A stretch of DNA of 64,000 bases. Origin: Limanda limanda. Its lineage: Eukaryota > Chordata > Actinopteri > Pleuronectiformes > Pleuronectidae. The translations under genes and the position numbers were made by a program. The notes under the pieces are model-generated. The model was not told where the DNA came from. It saw nothing but the letters and a program-made list of their open reading frames with translations, and made no database searches. Below, piece by piece: positions 40,110 through 52,700 of this stretch. The stretch covers positions 25,932,527 to 25,996,526 of the forward strand of contig NC_083646.1 of the NCBI RefSeq assembly GCF_963576545.1, given 5' to 3'. Each line of letters starts with the position of its first letter. The stretch's first letter is position 1.

Positions 40110-43100
40110 GCTAGCTCTAATGATTCCTAAGCTGTTACTCTGGTTTGATGCCTCAGAGATCGTTGGATGCCTATTTCTAGGTATAGAAGCAACAGCAATA
40201 AACTAATATACTTCTCCCAAGGCCATTTTGCGTCCTTCCAGCAACTTTTATGTTAATCTTTCCACTAGCTTTTGTGTTATCTTCCTTAAAGACAAACAAT
40301 ACAACCAACGAACACACGTACCAGGGGTGAGCACATAACGTTCTTGGTAAAGGTAATCATGTCCATTTCTACAGTTTGACTGTGAACTGATGACTGAACT
40401 TTTTTGGATGATTATCCAGTGTCACTCAAATAAACAACTCTACTCTCCTTTGAGATCTTTTTATGAGGCCTGGTTCACATCAGTAGCTGCTTGTTGCAAA
40501 CTCTAAAGGATTGATTGTTTTTTTTTACATTAGTCAAGTAGTGAAATAAGATGTGTTAAATCCTATCAACACTTAAAACATTGCAAATTAACTTAAATGT
40601 TAGTTTTGTGCACAGACATGTTTTGACCCCAAAAAAACTAAAATACAATGCATAGTAATAGACAGCAAAGAAGTGGATTATGCTGCTTGAGGGATTTGAG
40701 AGGGTTTTGTGGTTGTTTTGATTGTTTTTTCTCACCATGAATCTGGGTCACCATTGAAATCCATTATAACCGCTGTGAAGTCAAGCTGACAGAAGCCACC
40801 ATAAGTTGCAAAAGAGCGAGCTAAAACAAAACTTAAAAGTACATCGTTTATTTCTGCAGTGGATGAGTGGTTGATAAGAGTGTTTCCGGGAGCATTGTTT
40901 TAATTCAATAAGAGAGTGAGGTCACGACCCAAGTGAATTAAATAATTAACCCTGTACTTTGTTGGTTTGAGCCACAGCTTCATGTTTTTTGTTTCTTTGT
41001 AGTTTTTTTCCAACATTCTTGCATAAACATAATTATGTTAATCAATGCACTGTTAAAATATGCACCCTATGAACTAAATGAACATTCTCCTACCATTTGA
41101 CTCTGTATCATTAGATCATTGCAGAGTCATTCCCAATCTGGAAATGATACCTACATTTTAATTTAGTTTGACACTCGTTTGAGTATAAGACAAGCGAAGA
41201 AAGATGATTGAAGGAATGATCATAAGCTTGATTTGGACTTCTCTCTTGAGCTCTCTTTTTTTCATTGGTTACAGAACCGCTTTGTGTCACACTGTGTGTA
41301 CAACCAACTGCAAAACTACAAATGTAGTCCCAGAGAAACTTGTCTGAACATCTGTGCTATTATTCCCATAGTCTCATTTGTGTATGTAGCATGAGGTGAA
41401 ATCATTAGTGCTTGGTTTGATGTCGTTAATGTTCTGACTAAAATGCAGATGATGTTGTCATTATGAGAAAGAATGAGGCTTTAGAAAATGGATATTTTAA
41501 TTAAATTACTGTACAGTCCTACTTGGTCTTGATAATAAGATGATAAACTGCTAAAAATACAAATACAGCTTTTAGCAGAAAGATTAAGTCATGTGTCCTC
41601 AGCCAGTAGAATAACATCCTGGCTTTCAGGATATTGGAGTGAGACCAGTGCAGATCAGCCTCCAGTGTGGATGTTTAAGGTCTTAACTTGTACCACACCT
41701 TGTTTACTAGTGTGGCCTTGTAGGCAATCAAGGGACAAAAAGATAAACTAGTTCTCAGTAAAGGGTGTTTAGTCTAGACTCTTGTCTGGGAGTGTCGTGA
41801 AAAGCCCAGTCTATTATTTTTGGAGAGAGTGGACTACCTATCCACCTCGGGGCCTTCTAGAAAGAATCAATTTAAAGATTATATTTTCTCTTTTGTATTA
41901 AGAGCAGAGGGGAGTTTGGTAGGGCTTAGCAAGTTTTCTTTATCCAACTTTGGCTGTGGCCTTCATGACGTAATGTGTCATTGGCTGGCTCTTCCCCTAG
42001 TGTTTGGCTCATGACTCAATAGGACATAGTAGGGCGAAATGAGATGTGGCTAAAGACAATGCTTTCACGGACCTTCTGGATGCACAGAGAGAAGTGGTGA
42101 ATCACTGTCTTCTTCGCTGAACTCTACAAGCAACGACAAACTGCACTACAATCAATCAATTTGGTTTCAGAGAAATTCAATATTTATATTTATGCTGGTT
42201 GTGATGGAAATAATGAAATGTTGTATACGTTTGACCACTGTGTATGATAAGAACCATTTTCTGCCATGAAGAGTTAAAACAGGTCTAGAGAACTTTTCAG
42301 AAGTATTAAAGATGGTCTTGAATACAATCTATTTTCTACACAATTATACATTACACTGTATTGAGTCATAAACCACTCTCCCTCAGGGGATCTTAGAATT
42401 GCCTATGGGGCCCTTAGATGGTCTTCCTCTACTTCCACTAGCAGTGCTTTCAATTATTTTTGTGTAATCTTAACCAACAGAATCAAATAGGTTGCCGAGC
42501 ATTTCCTGCTGAGATGGGTTGCTGTTGTGGGACATGGTACAAGGACCACAGACTTCGCTCAGGTCCAGTTGGTGTTATCTGAGGATGTAGGATTAAAGTG
42601 TATATGACACAAATGCCCTCTGAATCAGCTTTAGACCACTGGTTGCTTGTCTGGATTAATTGAATGAAAATCAGGGTAGTCCCAAGGCCTGGGGCATCAC
42701 ACATACACACATACCCACCCTGTGTTTTTCTCCATTTTGGGGATACAGTAAATTACCTTCAAAGGACAGTGTTTTTACAGGAAGGCTTCTTTAAAAGGCT
42801 GCTGCTGCTCGATCCTACCAGTTGCCTAATAGCCTAAAGCCTGACTCTCTCATTAGCCCTTTCTTCCCTTCATATAACTGCAGGGTGTCATTTCTCACTT
42901 TCTGAACTAGAATCACTAATAGAAGTTAATGACACGTCATCTGTTACTTTTAATGTCAGTTTAACTTATTCCCTAGCTGCACCATGACAACTCATCACAA
43001 ATTATAAGATTATTTAATGTGTGAGAAATAACGAGACAACTTTAATTGTCTTCAAGCTACATAAAGGTTTTTCCTGAAATCCAACCCTAAATGTGATGTA

Positions 43101-46100
43101 ACTCATAGTCAGCATTTTTCACTAATTGCCTCTTTCGTTTGTATTTGCATCCAGTGATTATTCCACTGTATGGCAGTCTTTATTGTAAGTCCTTAAGTCC
43201 GCATAACATAACTTATATAACATGACATAACTTGGCTCACTTATGGTGAAAGTGAAGTACGTGTATGAAACAGATGGAGCGCTCTGTCTTTACAGTCTGC
43301 ATTTCGTCAGTATTTGTGAATTTCTTCTGGAAGCTTACGGATAAGGCTGAAACAGATGAAATGGAGCAGTGCCACTGGAAATTGTGTGGGGACACTTCTA
43401 GGACAATAGAAACAAAATTGTGGTAACTTTAAGGACAATGTATTGTCAGTTTGTTAAGCTTGACTCCACAATCAGATTCAGCTATACATGGTCAGTTTTC
43501 AAAGATGAACTAGCTAAGGTTTGTCAGGTTCAGCTGTGATTATATTTAATGCTGAAACTTTGCAGGTTAAAAAAGATATACTTGGGATAGAACATCCTAG
43601 TTGTTTAATAATTTGGTGTAGGCTTACATTTTAGAATAAATTGTTTCGTCAATTGTTACTGTCTATAAACATGGATTTACTTTTACCTGTTTAAATCAAG
43701 CTGGTTTGCCGGCCTCGTTAGTAGACTGTACTTTTGGCACTTTTCTACCTCTGGCTGGGTTTCTAACAATCTCCCTTTTTTTTGCGTGACATGAGAAACA
43801 ATATCATCACTGCGAGTCAAAGCCCCCGCTGTTCTGTATTTTTAAATTCTGAGCAACTGAAGGGTGCAAGATTTTTGTTACTGCCATATCATATATCTGT
43901 ATCCTGAATTTTAAGTATTACATATAATGATGCACTTCCCAAAAGATAAACATTGATTTGAACGAAATCTGACTTGTGTGGCCATGCTCTGTCCAGCTGT
44001 GGTGGCAGGCAGGCAGTCAGACCACTGTACTTTCCTTCTGCTTCCAGTAAATGTATTTAGAGGAGATTACAGATGGGATCTAGACAAAAGAGCAAACTCC
44101 CTGGTACTGTCTGACATGTCAGTAGTTCAGCAGAGAGAAGACCTTGAGGTTTTAATCTCAGTTGACACAAGTAATCACATTGTCATTTACTGAATGGTGA
44201 AAAGAAAAGCAAGATACCATGTGGAACCACTTTGGATCACACCTCTTCAGTGCCTGCACAGATGCAGCATTTTATAAATACCTTTGACAGTGAAGCTCCT
44301 TCACTGCATCTGCTGTCAAATAAGTGCTTGGAAAAAATTAAGCTTTTCAGTCAAGTGTGCAAAAAAAGAAAAGAATTCATGTAAATGCTTTGATTTTGTT
44401 CATTTAAATCTGACAAATAGACCCTCACGTCACCAGTAGTACAGTGACTGTTGTCAGGATCCTGTTGGATACAATTTTTTTGAGTTGAGGTCATTCTGAA
44501 GTCTACAGGGAAAAGAGTAAACAGATCAATGAAATAAAGCGGAGATGTCTTTATTCAGTGGCCATTCAGTAAAGCTGATCACAGTTAATTAGGCGGTTGG
44601 AGCAGACTGCCAGTTGGTCAAGCTGCCAGGCAGATAACAGTGCCAGTAGCCCTGAGCCCAGTGCAGCAAATCAGGTGGGACTTCCCCTGGTTTTGGATTT
44701 CATTCTTACTGGCACCAAAATAATAGAATCCATGACTGCTGGGCTGACCCTGATTCGTTGGCTTTACTTCACTAACTGATGTAACACACTCGATGACTGG
44801 TCTCCTCTAAGGCTGTTCAGTCAAGTTTAAATTAAATTAATTACTGCAAACATATCCAACATAAAACTTTCCACTCAGGGTGTAAATTTTGAATTTGCAT
44901 TATTTGTTTAAGTTTTAATATTTAATGTTTTCTCTTGTTTGAAATTAGTTCAAATTTAAAATAACAAATGACAGCTTTATTCCATGCATCTCCAAAATCA
45001 TGTCCCTAGTCTTTTAATCAAATTATCCAAACACTTTTGGCTGAGGTAGCTGAACAGGGGGTTTCGGCATTTGTTGTCGTTCCCCAGTTTACTAAATAAT
45101 AAATAAGGCTATTTAGACATACTTTGACAACTTATACAACAAATGTGAGAACAAGATTCATGGGGATAAAAGATTAGAATTTGTCAAGTAATTATTGTTT
45201 CATTTAATGGGTCTTTGGCAATGTACATAGGTAAATTTCCACTGTTGATTGACTGTCGTAGAAAACTTGTTATGTCAACATAAATCATGCCATCACTTCA
45301 ACAGTCATTCCACCCTGCTACATGTCCCTACTTTGTTGCCACAGAACTATTCCCAATTTTCATCTCTTACGTTTGATATTTTTCCAGTTTAGCTGTTACA
45401 TTTAAGGCTTCATATGTCCAGTCTCATATGATTCCGCATTTATCTTTCAACTTGGTAGTCACTTTAGTTGAGTATTAATCCAAGAGCTGACATTCAGGCT
45501 GGGACACTCTGTCTGTACCATTTCCTCAGACATACTGAGTGCAGTCTCTCCCTTTCTCCCTTTCCCGTTTTCTCTTGTTGTGTTGTATTTTTACAGGCAA
45601 TAAAAGCACCAAAGCACAAAATGCCTCCATCAAGTCTGACAGTCCCCTGGACTCTGCCAGATGTTTTATAAGAAAAATAAAAACACATTGTGAAACAGGC
45701 AAGCCCTGCCCTGCCAAATGCTATACTCCTTGGCAACAAAATAGTGGGATTAAATGGATGGCTGAGTTTGTGAAGCTGTCGGTGTCACAGGCAACAGGTG
45801 AAACTGTGTTCTATGTCAGACGTACATGCATGAACAGGCAATGCCCACAGAGGGTTCAGTGCTACGTTTGGTTGCTTGAGATTTTTGTAGGTCAGCATGA
45901 TCTGAAAGAGGGTACTTCAGGTTTGTTTCTTCTAATCTTTGTGCATGCGTCCAAGTGCGTTCGTTTAACTCATCAGGGGGTTTGTCCCATTTGGAGTGTT
46001 TTGGCCAACTTCATTCTGCTATGTCTCCATGGGAAGAGGTCAAAAGCCAATATAGAGACACGTGCCATGGCTTGTTTTGCACTAGGGCCAAATTGCTTGA

Positions 46101-47032
46101 ACACTGGCCGTCTTCAAGGAGCCTAAATGAACCATGTTTTCTTTCAGCTTTTAAATAAGGTATGGAAATAACAATAAAGTTGTCAAGCTGTTTGACCACG
46201 TTTACAACTATTCTGCACTTGAGCAATAAATATCATATCCACTGTTAGTAGTTTTGGTAAACTGAGGGTATGCACAAGCAGTGAGAAAGGGTGAAGTAGC
46301 TGTGTGTAGTTCTGTGAGTAAGAGGGTATGTTGTAGGTGGCTAAGAAGAACGCTGTTGTTAGTTTTGGGACTGATCCCTTAAGAAGGAACTCGGAGCCAA
46401 GGAAGTGTCTGTGCGTGATAGTTTATGGTGATTCGTCAAAATTGGCTTATCGAAACAGCCTGTGCAGGCCTGTAATTTTAGTTGAATTTAAATCAGCACG
46501 GAAACAAAGAGCACTAAATGTACTATTTTTTATGATTATTATTCCACTCATCACTGTATATTTTCCTTCCTTCATATCCCAAACAATACCTGGTTGGTTT
46601 TACCCTGTTACATCACAAATTTATTAAAAGACTTATATTCTGCACAGGGTGAAAAGTCATTCCTGAACATGGAAACATTACAGGAAACATTCATTTACAC
46701 AAAACATCTTGCAAGCATTCCCCAAACTTATGTACGAGTCTTCCTTGTCTCCTTAAAATTGTCAAAAAACTGGACCTTGAGTTAAGATTTCTCTGACTAC
46801 AGATCGTATTTTTATTGCACTGTTTCTGTTTTCCTGATCACTCAGTGGCATTACTGGTGCTACATGCTACAGCCCATATAGAGTCTCTGCTGTCAGCCAA
46901 ATATGTATCAGAAGAGTCACAGTCTGAACATGTTAGCATGGCTTCCCTGCCTGAATGAATTATGTTTGAGCACTGACAGCATAATGAGAGAATTAATGCT
47001 CATCTGTGTTATTTTGTTTTCTCTCTTTACAG

Positions 47033-47173
47033 GAGGAGTGCTTCCTTAACCTGGAGGCTCCCATCAGTAGGGTTTGTGGTTATGACACGCCCTTCCCCCA
47101 CATCTTTGAACCCTTCTACATCCCAGACAAGTGGAAGTGCTTTGAAGCTATCAAGAAGATGATCAAGTTTTGA
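47033..47173 (+). CDS. bckdhb: bckdhb terminal coding exon (probably exon 10) with stop
   Basis: This last coding exon has 46 codons plus TGA. It opens [18 protein letters not shown], continues [18 protein letters not shown] and ends [10 protein letters not shown]. The block [17 protein letters not shown] is the family's C-terminal signature, and the protein stops at the usual place a few residues after PDKWKC. The acceptor is CTCTCTTTACAG ending at 47032. With the five upstream exons it gives an uninterrupted 702-nt partial coding sequence. The C-terminal tail after KC is the least conserved part of the family, so its exact sequence is not informative about function. Confidence 0.98.
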   Translation, partial: EECFLNLEAPISRVCGYDTPFPHIFEPFYIPDKWKCFEAIKKMIKF

Positions 47174-47335
47174 GCCCCTGTCAGGTACAAAGGTCCGACA
47201 GCTTCTTTCTGAAGCTAATTTCTAAAGGGACAATGTTCATTCACTTTAGTGTATATTAAAGCCTGTCACCAACAGGCCTATAATCTCTATTGTTTATTCC
47301 AGTCATGTAGAAATAAAGACCTGAAAAGGTGACTT
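47174..47335 (+). other. bckdhb: bckdhb 3' UTR (end approximate) with polyadenylation signal
   Basis: After the TGA there is an AT-rich tail with a canonical AATAAA at 47312-47317, about 140 bp past the stop. Cleavage is inferred 10-30 bp downstream. A second AATAAA near 47440 and one in the SINE tail near 47827 could serve as later sites. No transcript evidence is available, so the end given is an estimate. Confidence 0.6.
47312..47317 (+). promoter_or_regulatory. Polyadenylation signal AATAAA
   Basis: This is the first consensus hexamer downstream of the bckdhb stop codon, at a normal distance for a short 3' UTR. The inference rests on sequence and position only. Confidence 0.6.
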
Positions 47336-47529
47336 AAATATTACATTTATGTTATTAGAGAGAAAGCATCATTCCATTTAATCTTTTTTTCCTACCCAAC
47401 CACTAGACATGTAGTTTATTCTTATATACATCACAGGCAAATAAACATTCAAGGGTCCTTTTAACTTAACGTATCACGATTAATTGAAATCAAACTATTA
47501 AACAAGAGAGATTTCTATCACACATGGTA

Positions 47530-47850
47530 GGGAGAGGCGGTGGACTAGTGGCAGAAAAGGTCTCTGGTTCGTCTCTGGTTCGACTCCACTGAGAAACAAC
47601 AAAAAGACGAACCTGGATTGATCTGTCCAAAAATCCAAGAGGATTCTCCCTACCCTGTCTAGTGCCCCTGAGCAAGGCACCTTACTCCCCCAACATCTGC
47701 TCCCCGGGCGCCGTACATGGCTGCTCACTGCTCTGTGTGTCTGGCACAAGATGGGTTAAAAGCAGAGGTTAAATTTTCCTCCTTGCATGAGTGTGCTTGT
47801 GCATGTCTGTGCATGTGTTTGGGACAAATAAATGTATCTTAATCTTACAT
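47530..47850 (+). mobile_element. tRNA-derived SINE (family 1)
   Basis: The head resembles a tRNA promoter: an A-box-like GTGGACTAGTGGCAGA near 47540 and a B box GGTTCGACTCC at 47577-47587, preceded by a small duplication of CTCTGGTTCG. The body contains GCCCCTGAGCAAGGCACC, CTGCTCCCCGGGCGCCGTAC and TGGCTGCTCACTGCTC, blocks I know from common teleost SINEs. It ends in an AATAAATGTATCTTAATCTT tail. It starts about 200 bp after the bckdhb polyadenylation signal. Confidence 0.8.
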
Positions 47851-47881
47851 TTGTGTTAAGCATTAAATTACATATGGCATA

Positions 47882-48152
47882 GGGCGGCTGTGGCTGAGGG
47901 GTAGAGTGGTCGTCCTCCAACCTGAAGGTCGGCGGTTCGATCCCCAGTCTGAACCATCTGCATGCCGAAGTGTCCTTGGGCAAGATGCTGAACCCTCAAT
48001 AGCCCCCCATAGAATAACAAAGTGCTGCAAGTAGATGCACTGTATGAATGTGTGTGTGAATGGGTGAATGTGAAACTGTACTGTAAAGCGCTTTGAGTGG
48101 TCTTCATCAGACTAGAAAAGCGCTATATAAATACAAATCCATTTACCATTTA
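47882..48152 (+). mobile_element. tRNA-derived SINE (family 2), nearly complete
   Basis: The head GGCGGCTGTGGCTGAGGGGT carries an A-box-like block, and GGTTCGATCCC at 47934-47944 is a consensus B box. The body has CCGAAGTGTCCTTGGGCAAG and the 3' part has AAAGCGCTTTGAGTGGTC then AGCGCTATATAAATAC. A copy of the same family, much more diverged, lies at 33920-34165. It is 30 bp downstream of another SINE in the same orientation. Confidence 0.85.
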
Positions 48153-49129
48153 CATATTGTGTGGGAGCCTTAAAACTAAAAGAAATGGAGGCAACACTCC
48201 AGCAATTAAATACTACATGCAGTTTGTGGACTAGAGAGAGAGGTTGGTTTCTCAACTTGTAGTCCCAAATGTAGGTAAAGTTCCAAAAACACTGGAGCCC
48301 TAATTTCCCATAATGCAACTTGTTTACCTTTTAAGTTGCGCTCTTAATGCTCACATTCTTTAACTTCACACCTCTCATAAGTTAATATTTTCTTCAAAAG
48401 TCACATGTAGACTTCAAATCTCAACTTTTTGATGGTGCTAACCAAGACCAGCAAGAAGTCAAATTCAATTCATGGAATGCCCCTTTAAATCCCAGGTACA
48501 CATATTCAAATAGTCCATCAAACTAATCTTTCCAGGCTCACTTATGTTTGAAAAGGTTTACGTTGCTTTGCTTAGCAAGCTTGCTAACCAGATGCAGGTT
48601 TTGAAACATGACTGGAGCATTAAAAGTCCAGTCAGTGGGATTTCATAAACAGAGGAGAGAGAGAAAATAAGACAAATGCCGTTTAAATAATTTGTTTATA
48701 GTAATCAATTTGGCTGGCACAAACATGATCACTGTAAGAGGTTACCACTGTATCTTTTATCTCCAGTATCAGCATGCTGATTAGTTTGTGGATTCACTTC
48801 TTTGGTTCATTTACCAAATTTAGATTTTTCAGTAAATATGTTGGAAACACTGAAGCCACTTGCATCACAAGCCTGTTGATTAGTCCTTACAATGCAGATG
48901 TTTCTTGTTCTATACATCAGCAAAATGCATTGATATCAATCAACAGTAAAAGCATTTTAATGTGATCAAGTGTGTCTACTCTGTGTGGTCATGCTCCCTT
49001 GACAATATAGCCCCTTGTGACGCTTGATTGTTCTGACGATTCTGAAGCATCTGTTTTGGGCGTACTCGCATCTGTATTCAAAAGCGACCATTTGTTATCA
49101 AACCACCCACGACTTATTTTAGTGCCAGG

Positions 49130-49758
49130 TAGGGGTGTGCGATAAATATCTTCTACGATAAAATCTTTATTATTGTTTTAGCGATGTGCGAGCTCACGTT
49201 ATCGAGTATTACCGATAATGATGATCCATGAGCCACGCATTCACGCTCTGAATGTCAATATCTAATTGGCCGCTTTAGATGATGAATAAAAGACATTCCG
49301 ATCTTTGAAGGGTTTTTCCGTCAGTGAATTATTGTCGGAAGAAGATAATAAGAGGAGAATAGAGGGAAAACTGAATATGAAAACAGATCTCCGTCAAATG
49401 TTGCTCCGCCTCTAAATTATACTGTGGAAACTTCTAGAGTTTGCTGCTTTAGTTTAAAAGTTGATTTGTTTGTCGCCACGATATCAAACACTAATCATCA
49501 CATAATGATGATTCTTTTATTAATAAGTTAAATCTTTCTTCAAAGCAGAGCATTCATCAGCCGCTCGCTCGCTCTTTTCCTCTCTCCCACTCACACACAC
49601 AAACAAACCCACACACATACTAACAAACAATCAGTGTGATCAGGCACATGTGTAAACTCATTCTGGGTAAAAACAACAGACTTTATAAACTTAGTAAATG
49701 TATGGAGCTGGAGGAGGTGGACTTGGTGGCGCTGTTTTGCCAATATCGCACACCCCTA
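49130..49758. mobile_element. hAT-like MITE, TAGGGGTGTGCGATA termini
   Basis: The left end TAGGGGTGTGCGATAAATAT and the right end CAATATCGCACACCCCTA are strong inverted repeats. The 8-bp flanks GTGCCAGG and GTAGCTGG agree at only five positions, so the target duplication is eroded or the flanks were altered. No transposase is readable. The interior has a short CA-rich tract near 49590-49620. Confidence 0.8.
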
Positions 49759-52700
49759 GTAGCTGGTGTTAATAGGGCCTACACGCCATGGATATGGCCA
49801 ATTGTATTGTGTAACCTAATGCTGCTATTTCATTGCTGGTAGGACTGTTGTTTTTAATTTGTTGCAGTTGCGCTGAAACAATATGTGAGACTCATGAACA
49901 GTCATGAAGCAAGAACTGTTTCATTATCCCCTCTTGATCCTTTTTTTATTGTCAGTTACAGCCACTAAAATGTTGCCTTGATGAATGAGGGAGGAGCCAC
50001 TACTAAAATGCTTAAGTGTATCCATCACCTCCCCCCTCAGCCTCACTGCTCAGTATCTCTATCCAACTCTACTGTTCCTCCTCACCTGCCTTCCACTGTG
50101 GATCGCCAAGTTATTTGCTTTGACTTAAGGAACCTCTCTCTTTTTCCAGAGCCGACGTCTGGTAGCCCTGAACTCCATGCTCTCCCACTTTTCCTCTTCA
50201 TTCATCCAATCAGTGGGGAGCAGCCAGGAAAAGACATTTTGTTGACCATCCAATCAGGAAGCAGTATCCAGATGGGCTCCATATCCTTCTGTGTCCTGCT
50301 GAAAGACTGTTACAGTACCTCTGAAGTATGGAACCTCGTTCAGTTGCTACGGAAATGACTTGGTCTGGTCTATATTATTAAACTCCACGTTTGCATTTAT
50401 GTCCTCTAAAGTAAAGGTTCAATACTGTGGGAAACTCTTATTTGGTGGTATGTGTGATTGTCTGCCTTTCTGTGCTGTTACTTTTGATTGAATGTGCTCT
50501 AATCTTTATTTAGTTTGACATCCACTGAACATCATTGTACTAATATCATGGACCTGTAGTTTTTAAGTAAAATAAAATGAAATCAGAATTGTTGAAAACA
50601 TTTGGTCTGGTGATTTGGATTTCTTTGAATGTGTTTGGATTTAACTGTGACCTTTTGGCAGCATAACCAGTTCAACTCTTCTGCTCATATGATTTAGATA
50701 AATAGGCTACTTTATATACTGAACTGGTGGAGTCTAATTTTGTTAAATTGTTTGACGAAAATGTGGATTTTAAAATGCCAGGCCCTATTTTACAGCTTGT
50801 GAAACGTGAACACAAGTTTTGCATTATGTGGTCATTGTTTAGCCAGCTGCTTGCTCTATTCTGTTTTGATGGAAAAACAAACCCAACATTTAAGATACAG
50901 TAATTGGAATTTAAGATGTAATATTGTTAAAAATTTAGAAAAGCCGAGGAATTTTACAGCAAGGCCACTGTCTGAACTTTTGTCCTGCTTTTACATTTAA
51001 AGACCTTTCTATTTTAGCATTTTTACTTGTTATACTGTCTTATCTTTTAACATGAAAACTTTTTTGAGAAATGGAATCAATCAGGGCCATTGTTGGAACC
51101 CTTTGTCTTTGCGCTCCATGTGTTTCTGAGAAATCTTGAATCTTAGGTAAACCATTACTTGCACTGTGAAAAGTGCCCATCAGACATTGGACTTCTGCCT
51201 GGGCCTCCATTAGGGGATGCTGGAGCTATCCAACACGGCTCTGCCACTCATACAGTTAAAGTATGCAGGAAATGCAAGTGTGTTGGGAAAGGACTAAGGT
51301 TTAAAACCTCTTGATCTTTAGAAGAGAACCACAATGAGTTGCAATGATTATAAACTGATGGTTACAGAGTCCAGGGGGACAGAGGGCTGTACAGTTTGAC
51401 CTCAGACAGGCATTAGAAAAGTGAATCAACACACTTCAAATAATAAAAATACCTCCTCTGTGTTCGACAAATGTCTTGGCAAGCCTCAATTTATAAATTC
51501 TTTGGTCAAAGAGTGATGCAAAAATCTGTTTTTAAACTATTATCAATTACAGCAGTCTCAAGCTATACCATCCAGCATAAACAAAGCATTATCCAACTAA
51601 ATATGTACTAATTTGCATACATCTTCAGATCAGAAAATAATTGTTTTTCTCTATAATCGCCTGAGGGGGGGAAAAGTGTTGATGCTGCAATATACAGCTT
51701 CATCAGCTTGTTGATTTCCTGTCTGTCCTGGAAGGGTCGTGTACAATATTTATCAGCACATTGTGACTGACAACAGTTGCCTGCAGCAACAGGAAATGGG
51801 GGTTGATGCTGTCTAATAGAACCACAATCAGTATCGAGCTGCAGGCTGTAAAGATAAAACAATGAGCGGAAAGATGCTGAAATGCTCTGTAGATCTGAGG
51901 GGAAATGTCTATGAGAGACCCCATTCATATAAAATATTCATTGTCGATATAATAATTTCTGTTAGTGCAGCTTTAATAGAGGTTAACTGGAGCTAAACTC
52001 CAATCAAAGGACAACTGCTTCCAAGTTTTATGTAAAGTTACAGCAGGGAATCAGAAAATCTGCCGTCATCGTTTCCCAGGTCAGTTTCTTGCTGGCAGTG
52101 GAACAACTACATTTCTGTCTGGATTGCATCTTGGCCACAGTCTGTCCTAAATGTAAGACTCCAAATTGATAAATGGGATTAAGCTGTCCAATGCTGAAAC
52201 AACTCGAATGGCAGTTCCAGGTGGATTTCCCCCTTGAATGCTTTCAACTGGCTCTTAATTCCCCTCATGGCTTTTGGTAAATGAGTGCTACATGTCTTTG
52301 TTAGAACAAATTAAAGCCAATACCACCTTTTGTCAGATTCTTCTAGCCAAACAGACACTCAGGCTCTTACAGACTCTTTAGTCCGGTCCCATGAGTGTTG
52401 GGACAAAGCACCTCGACTGACAGGTGGCAGGTCATACCTCAAAGTGTTTGCTTTTGATTTGTGCAGAACTCGACCCATCAGTGGACTTCAGGGGAGCGAT
52501 CCTTCCTCCGGGGTCACAGACAGAAAGAATATAGCACAAATGCTTTAGCACAATGGCTTAAAGGCGAACCTGCACACCAGAAAGTTCAATGGTTTTAATA
52601 TAACAGCCATCTGGAAAATCTTCTGATAAAATCACGAGCATAACTCAGTTTGTGCTTTTGGCAATTACTTTGTCTTTGGAAATATTTTCATAGCCATCGA

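Larger units (their letters stand above)
35225..47032 (+). other. bckdhb intron 9 (11.8 kb)
   Basis: The intron contains three DNA transposons packed at 36994-40109. The rest (35225-36985 and 40120-47032) shows no gene or repeat I can identify. The longest open frame here, 45539-46126 on the + strand, lacks protein-like features beyond a hydrophobic start and is about what chance would give in a window of this size. Confidence 0.75.

Noticed and set aside
45539..46126. Longest open frame outside the exons and transposons (195 codons, + strand, hydrophobic start)
   Set aside because: It lies inside a bckdhb intron, has no recognisable domain, and one frame of this length is roughly what chance gives in 64 kb over six frames. 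Its own splice sites or promoter are not evident.
47882..47955. Possible tRNA gene with a consensus B box
   Set aside because: The sequence continues into a SINE body and tail shared with another copy at 33920. It is a tRNA-derived SINE head, not a tRNA gene.
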